The notes under the pieces are model-generated. The model made no database searches and was not told where the DNA came from. It saw only the letters and a list, made by a program, of their open reading frames with translations. The translations under genes and the position numbers were made by a program. A DNA stretch of 7,986 nt from Methanomethylovorans sp. PtaU1.Bin073 (GTDB lineage Archaea > Halobacteriota > Methanosarcinia > Methanosarcinales > Methanosarcinaceae). Where the stretch lies: the NCBI GenBank assembly GCA_002067265.1, contig MVQW01000248.1:1-7986 (forward strand), given 5' to 3'. Numbering within the stretch: position 1 is the first letter of the stretch; each line of letters begins with the position of its first letter. Of this stretch, positions 4,639 to 7,986 are shown piece after piece.

Positions 4639-4686
4639 TTATAAAAGTAAGATGGGCAATCAATTCTAATAGAATTTCCTGAGTGA
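4639..4686 (+). promoter_or_regulatory. Glycerate kinase promoter with a palindrome at the predicted transcript start
   Basis: TTATAAAA (4639-4646) is a good TATA box, predicting a transcript start near 4667. That point lies within the palindrome AATTCT-AAT-AGAATT (4662-4676), a candidate operator. GAGTGA (4681-4686) is the ribosome-binding site, seven bases before the ATG. Confidence 0.55.
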
Positions 4687-4693
4687 ATAGGTT

Positions 4694-6013
4694 ATGCACA
4701 ATGGTCTAAGAGAAGATGCAGCTGAGATTCTTAAAAGTGCCATAGAGGCTGTGGAGCCTTCTGTAGCTGTCAAAAGGGCATTGGCAAGAGAAAAGAACAC
4801 ATTACAGGTAGGAAACCGCTCATACGATCTGGGTAAGTACCAGCATATCTATGTCATAGCTTTTGGGAAAGCATCTGTGCCCATGGCAAAGGCTATTGAA
4901 GAAATTCTCTATGATCTGCCCTATCAAGGTGTAGCGATCACTAAATACGGTTCCAAGGACCAGCTTGAACGTATAGAGGTCTATGAAGCAGCACATCCGG
5001 TTCCTGATGAAAATAGCCTTAAAGCTGGCCAGATGATAAAAGAAATTGTTTCTAAGGCAAATCAGGAAGATCTTGTCATTTTCCTTATATCCGGGGGTGG
5101 CTCCTCTTTGCTCACCCTTCCGCGCAAGGACGTATCTTTTAAGGACTTTGTGAAGCTTCATGAAACTTTACTTCTCTCTGGGGCAACCATTAAAGAGATC
5201 AATACTGTAAGAAAGCACCTCTCTACGTTAAAGGGTGGAGGCCTCGCAAAAATGGCTTATCCTGCAGAATCTATTAGCCTTGTGCTTTCAGATGTGGTAG
5301 GTGACCCTCTTGATATAGTTGCATCTGGACCGACTGTACCTGACTCTTCTACATTCGAGGACTTTAATGATATTGTGGAAAGATATCATATTACTCTTCT
5401 TCCCTCCATAAGCCGCTTATTGGAGGATGGATTGAATGGATTAGTGGAAGAAACCCTTAAAGCCGGAGATCATATATTCGATCTTTGTTACAACAAGCTG
5501 ATAGGTACTAATTGCATTGCTCTGGATGCTGCTGCAAAAAAAGCATCAGAGATGGGCTATAATACACTGCTGTTAAGTTCTTATATTACAGGGGAATCCA
5601 AAGAGATAGCAAAAGTGTTTGCTGCCTTGGGAAGAAATGAACTTTTACATGGGAGGCCCATGTCAAGACCAGCCTGTATTCTGGCAGGTGGAGAAGCTAC
5701 TGTCACCGTAAAGAATGGTGGTAAGGGCGGTAGATGTCAGGAAATGTCACTTTCCTTTGCAATAGAAACACAAGGTCTTGAAAACCTTTTATTCCTCGCA
5801 GCGGGTACGGATGGCATCGATGGTCCGACAGATGCAGCAGGAGCGTTTGCTGATGGAAGCAGTGTGAAACGGGCTTCTATGAGGGGTATGGATGCAAGAG
5901 AGATGTTGGATTCACATAATTCCTATGTTTTCTTTGACAGCATTGATGATCTTCATAAAATCGGGCAGACAGGCACAAATGTGATGGATATCTATATTCT
6001 GCTTGTGGAGTAA
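4694..6013 (+). CDS. Glycerate 2-kinase, MOFRL family
   Basis: This 439-residue cytoplasmic enzyme is a class II glycerate kinase, which phosphorylates D-glycerate with ATP to 2-phosphoglycerate and feeds the lower glycolytic/gluconeogenic pathway. The N-terminal (DUF4147) domain shows AFGKASVPMAKA with Lys59, the glycine-rich SGGGSSLL (133-140), VRKHLSTLKGGGLA (172-185), and SDVVGDPLDIVASGPTVPD (199-217). The C-terminal MOFRL domain shows GKGGRCQE (343-350), AAGTDGIDGPTDAAGA (369-384) and GTNVMDIY (427-434). Length is normal for the family. Cys348 stands where the bacterial proteins I recall have Asn. The ATG start has a GAGTGA site seven bases upstream. The gene has its own promoter, is not in an operon here, and converges on the hydrolase gene with a 13-base gap. 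Hydroxypyruvate reductase, a common label for such proteins, would be a misannotation. In a methanogen the source of glycerate is not evident from this window. Confidence 0.95.
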   Translation: MHNGLREDAAEILKSAIEAVEPSVAVKRALAREKNTLQVGNRSYDLGKYQHIYVIAFGKASVPMAKAIEEILYDLPYQGVAITKYGSKDQLERIEVYEAAHPVPDENSLKAGQMIKEIVSKANQEDLVIFLISGGGSSLLTLPRKDVSFKDFVKLHETLLLSGATIKEINTVRKHLSTLKGGGLAKMAYPAESISLVLSDVVGDPLDIVASGPTVPDSSTFEDFNDIVERYHITLLPSISRLLEDGLNGLVEETLKAGDHIFDLCYNKLIGTNCIALDAAAKKASEMGYNTLLLSSYITGESKEIAKVFAALGRNELLHGRPMSRPACILAGGEATVTVKNGGKGGRCQEMSLSFAIETQGLENLLFLAAGTDGIDGPTDAAGAFADGSSVKRASMRGMDAREMLDSHNSYVFFDSIDDLHKIGQTGTNVMDIYILLVE

Positions 6014-6021
6014 TTGTACAA

Positions 6022-6027
6022 GTTTTT
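6022..6027 (+). terminator. Short T-run after the glycerate kinase gene
   Basis: GTTTTT begins eight bases after the stop codon, in the small gap between two convergent genes. It may act as a weak archaeal terminator, but it is short. Confidence 0.25.
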
Positions 6028-6869
6028 CAAAGATCAATATCAACATCATATACTAACTCGGGGTTTTCCTTATGGATCTTCCAGAAGGGTTCTTCCCCAT
6101 ACTCTTCGGCAAGTTTTAATGTTCTTTTGGGTATGGTTTTTGGTCCAAGCACAGTTCCTGGCCTTTGTGGATCATCGATGTAATCTGTTTCCATCATGAA
6201 CCTGGTGCCTTGTGTCAATGCTTCCTCTATAGCTCCCTTGCCTGCAAGCACTCCTGGGAATATGCCAAGTCTCTCACATACATTCACCAGCGGAGGTGCA
6301 TAATGCTTTACTACTTTGTGAAGCTTGATGCCTGTTTTTTTTGCACGGGCGGTAATATCCTCAAGTTCAGTTTCTCCAACACTTTCGGTGTGTAATTGCA
6401 CCGCACAGTTCAGATCTTTTGCTAGTGTAAAAGCATATTCCATAATTTCATTGGAGACTTCCCATACTTCTGGTGTGACTGGATAGTGTGGTCTTCCACT
6501 TTTTAATCCCACAGCTAGTCCCTTTTCCACGTATTGTGCAGCTATGTCCATTCCACCTTTCATAGTCTTCATCGCAGTGGGAAGATCCATGTACTCAAGA
6601 AGATGTGTGATCTCTGCAGGATGCACTCCAAGCACTGGAAAAGATGTCACGCCAGTTTCGTTGATCTGCCTTGAGATCTCAACAGTTTCATCAAAAATAG
6701 CTTTTTGGTCTTCAGGCTTGGTGACTTTTACCCCAAGAGTCCAGGATGGCTTCATAACAAGGAATATATGCGTTCCCCCTGCCTGCTGGAATTCTTTTAC
6801 AGCTACAAGCCCTTTGTTTCTGGGATCGATATGCATGTGTTCATCTGTTATGGGGAAATTGCTTCTCAT
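6027..6869 (-). CDS. TatD-related metal-dependent hydrolase, archaeal type
   Basis: This 280-residue amidohydrolase-superfamily (TIM-barrel) protein belongs to the archaeal TatD-related group, whose substrates are unknown; bacterial TatD proteins are metal-dependent nucleases. Visible metal-site elements are HMH (His11, His13) at the end of the first strand, GVHP (81-84), LHTES with His160, KHYAPP with His189, and METDYIDDP with Asp229. The bridging Glu of TatD proteins (motif GExG) appears to be replaced: the corresponding stretch is GLKSGRPHYP with Lys123, raising the possibility of a carboxylated lysine as in phosphotriesterase. The rest is family-like, including RPGTVLGPKT (236-245). The ATG puts the first metal motif close to the N-terminus as expected. 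No ribosome-binding site is seen; a short leader from the TATA box at 6909-6916 is likely. It is divergent from the isocitrate dehydrogenase gene. Confidence 0.9.
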   Translation of the reverse strand: MRSNFPITDEHMHIDPRNKGLVAVKEFQQAGGTHIFLVMKPSWTLGVKVTKPEDQKAIFDETVEISRQINETGVTSFPVLGVHPAEITHLLEYMDLPTAMKTMKGGMDIAAQYVEKGLAVGLKSGRPHYPVTPEVWEVSNEIMEYAFTLAKDLNCAVQLHTESVGETELEDITARAKKTGIKLHKVVKHYAPPLVNVCERLGIFPGVLAGKGAIEEALTQGTRFMMETDYIDDPQRPGTVLGPKTIPKRTLKLAEEYGEEPFWKIHKENPELVYDVDIDL

Positions 6870-6902
6870 AATGAATTATATATGCCATAGCGGGATTAAA
6901 GT

Positions 6903-6920
6903 TTCGCGTTTTATAGCGAA
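6903..6920. repeat. Inverted repeat TTCGC/GCGAA around the hydrolase TATA box
   Basis: TTCGC (6903-6907) and GCGAA (6916-6920) flank eight bases that include the minus-strand TATA box CTATAAAA (6916-6909). The arms are the only G+C-rich words in the divergent promoter, so they could be an operator. They are only 5 bp long and could be chance. Confidence 0.35.
6909..6916 (-). promoter_or_regulatory. TATA box of the TatD-related hydrolase gene
   Basis: CTATAAAA on the minus strand predicts a transcript start near 6886, giving a leader of about 17 bases without a Shine-Dalgarno. A second A+T-rich stretch, ATATATAA at about 6884-6877, is too close to the ATG to serve. Confidence 0.45.
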
Positions 6921-6943
6921 GGCTTAAAAATGACATATGCCTT
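6919..6943. repeat. Inverted repeat AAGGC/GCCTT around the isocitrate dehydrogenase TATA box
   Basis: AAGGC (6919-6923) and GCCTT (6939-6943) have centres 20 bp apart, and the TATA-like box lies between them. It may be a regulator site for the right-hand gene. The arms are short and the evidence is positional only. Confidence 0.3.
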
Positions 6944-6960
6944 TAGAATGGTCGGTGATT
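6924..6960 (+). promoter_or_regulatory. Promoter and ribosome-binding site of the isocitrate dehydrogenase gene
   Basis: TTAAAAAT (6924-6931) is a TATA-like box placing the transcript start near 6950-6953. GGTGATT (6954-6960) is a close match to the complement of the 16S rRNA 3' end, four bases before GTG 6965, and so decides the start codon. No ATG in this frame is nearby. Confidence 0.55.
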
Positions 6961-6964
6961 AACA

Positions 6965-7986
6965 GTGAGTAAGACTGCAGCAGTAATTAAAGGAGATGGA
7001 GTAGGTCCTGAATTAGTAGATGCGATGTTCAAGGTAATGGAAGCTGCCGGAACTAACGTGGAATTCATAACATGTGATGCAGGTTCTGCATGGTGGGAAC
7101 AGCATGGTGGAAATTCCCTTATCCCCGATGAAACATGGGAGATTCTTGATGAATCCGACGCATGCTACAAGGGCCCGACCACAACTCCGGGCATTGTGGG
7201 TGCCCCAAGAAGCGTTGCCGTTTCTATCAGGCAGAAATATGACTTATATGCTAACGTTCGTCCTATCAAGACCTTCCCCAATACCCCCAGGCCACTTGGA
7301 GATGTTGATTTTGTGTGTGTGCGTGAAGGAACGGAAGGATTGTACATTGGTGAAGAGATTCGCCTGACAGATGACGTTGCTATAGCTATTAGAAAGATCA
7401 CACGCACAGCGAGCGGAAAAGTTGCAAGATATGCTTTTGAAGAGGCAAAAAGAAGAAATTATGATGCTGTTGTACCAATACATAAAAGCAACATTCTCAG
7501 AAGAACATGTGGGCTGTTTTTGGAAGAAGTAAACAAGGCAGCTGCGAACTACCCTAATATTGAGGTATGGGAATACCACATCGATAATATTGCACAGCAG
7601 CTGATCAAAAATCCCCAGATATTCAACAACAAGATTTTACTATCGACTAACTTGTTTATGGATGTGCTCAGCGAGGAGTGTTCTGCATTAGTGGGAAGTA
7701 TTGGTCTGATATATTCTGCAAATATCGGTGATAACTTTGCTATGTTCGAGCCAGCTCATGGTTCTGCTCCAAAGTATGCAGGAATGGATAAAGTGAACCC
7801 TGTAGCAACAGTACTTGCAGGTGCATGGATGCTTGGATACCTTGGAGAATCAGAGCAGTCATCCGCTATATTCAGAGCTACAGAACGTGTTATCTCCGAA
7901 GGTAAGTATCTGACTTATGACCTGGGAGGCAATGCAAAGCTCAGCGAAATGACAAATGCAATTGCCAAATATACAACAGAGGAGCT
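6965..7986 (+). CDS. icd: Isocitrate dehydrogenase (probably NADP-dependent), 3' end outside the window
   Basis: About 340 codons are present before the right edge. The protein belongs to the isocitrate/isopropylmalate dehydrogenase family and most resembles Methanosarcinales isocitrate dehydrogenases, which make 2-oxoglutarate in the oxidative branch used for glutamate synthesis. The N-terminus is AVIKGDGVGPELVDAM. YKGPTTTPG, YANVRPIKTFPN and CVREGTEGLYIGEE carry family substrate and fold motifs. HKSNIL, STNLFMDVLSEE, GSIGLIYSANIGD and FEPAHGSAPKYAG complete the active-site region. Lys270 and Tyr271 in HGSAPKYAG, Val in DKVNP, and Tyr318 match residues that give NADP preference in E. coli Icd. 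The substrate loop reads RSVAVSIR: Ser83 is kept, but Ala85 takes the place of the Asn usual in bacterial isocitrate dehydrogenases, so a related substrate such as homoisocitrate is not fully excluded. The GTG start follows a strong GGTGATT. Confidence 0.87.
   Translation, partial: MSKTAAVIKGDGVGPELVDAMFKVMEAAGTNVEFITCDAGSAWWEQHGGNSLIPDETWEILDESDACYKGPTTTPGIVGAPRSVAVSIRQKYDLYANVRPIKTFPNTPRPLGDVDFVCVREGTEGLYIGEEIRLTDDVAIAIRKITRTASGKVARYAFEEAKRRNYDAVVPIHKSNILRRTCGLFLEEVNKAAANYPNIEVWEYHIDNIAQQLIKNPQIFNNKILLSTNLFMDVLSEECSALVGSIGLIYSANIGDNFAMFEPAHGSAPKYAGMDKVNPVATVLAGAWMLGYLGESEQSSAIFRATERVISEGKYLTYDLGGNAKLSEMTNAIAKYTTEE

Larger units (their letters stand above)
4377..4693. other. 317-base spacer between the regulator and glycerate kinase genes
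   Basis: No convincing gene is present in this A+T-rich stretch. It holds, in order, a T-rich stretch that may end the regulator transcript (4408-4416), a TATA-like box (4423-4430), a GTG-started 19-codon frame (4468-4527), a 10-base direct repeat (4484-4493 and 4538-4547), and the glycerate kinase promoter with a palindrome (4639-4686). I recognise no riboswitch or known RNA. Confidence 0.6.

Noticed and set aside
7074..7579. Several open frames on both strands inside the right-hand gene
   Set aside because: They are out-of-frame readings of the isocitrate dehydrogenase gene, whose own frame translates without a stop from 6965 to the edge with family motifs throughout.
1..7986. CRISPR arrays, insertion sequences, tRNA or rRNA genes, defence genes
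   Set aside because: No spaced direct repeats, transposase-like proteins, terminal inverted repeats or structural RNA sequence were seen in any part of the window.

Overview
The window looks like a piece of a methanogenic archaeal chromosome, most likely Methanosarcinales (a relative of Methanolobus, Methanomethylovorans or Methanosarcina). The grounds are a stand-alone siroheme/[4Fe-4S] protein of about 220 residues of the methanogen low-molecular-weight sulfite reductase type, a GXGXG beta-helix protein related to FwdC and the GltB C-terminal domain, an archaeal-type TatD-related hydrolase, an isocitrate dehydrogenase whose wording I associate with Methanosarcina, archaeal TATA-box promoters, GGTGA/GAGTGA ribosome-binding sites, and A+T-rich spacers. 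The genus is inference.

Layout. A membrane sensor histidine kinase (169-1176, +) starts behind an A+T-rich region. The left edge of that region also carries promoter-like signals for a gene leaving the window on the minus strand. Converging on the kinase is a tight five-gene minus-strand cluster read from 3933 down to 1185: siroheme/[4Fe-4S] sulfite/nitrite reductase-like protein, cupin, CGGC-domain protein, ferredoxin with a C-terminal zinc-ribbon-like tail, and GXGXG beta-helix protein. A small HxlR-family regulator (4020-4376, +) is divergent from the cluster. The 86-bp divergent spacer holds a perfect 7-bp inverted repeat on the regulator promoter. Then come a 317-base spacer with two promoter-like signals and one doubtful short ORF, a MOFRL-type glycerate 2-kinase (4694-6013, +), a convergent TatD-related metal-dependent hydrolase (6027-6869, -), and a divergent isocitrate dehydrogenase gene that starts with GTG at 6965 and runs off the right edge.

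How the genes may work together. The five-gene cluster plus regulator is the most interesting part. It combines a complete siroheme/[4Fe-4S] site, a dedicated iron-sulfur electron carrier with an altered second cluster motif, a cysteine-rich CGGC protein, a small cupin, and a beta-helix scaffold protein. The divergent transcription factor has five cysteines. The simplest reading is a redox-regulated reductase module acting on sulfite, nitrite or a similar small oxyanion; the substrate and the roles of the three accessory proteins cannot be read from sequence. The other genes are ordinary metabolism: glycerate phosphorylation, partial oxidative TCA flux to 2-oxoglutarate, and a hydrolase of unknown substrate that has Lys where canonical TatD proteins have the metal-bridging Glu.
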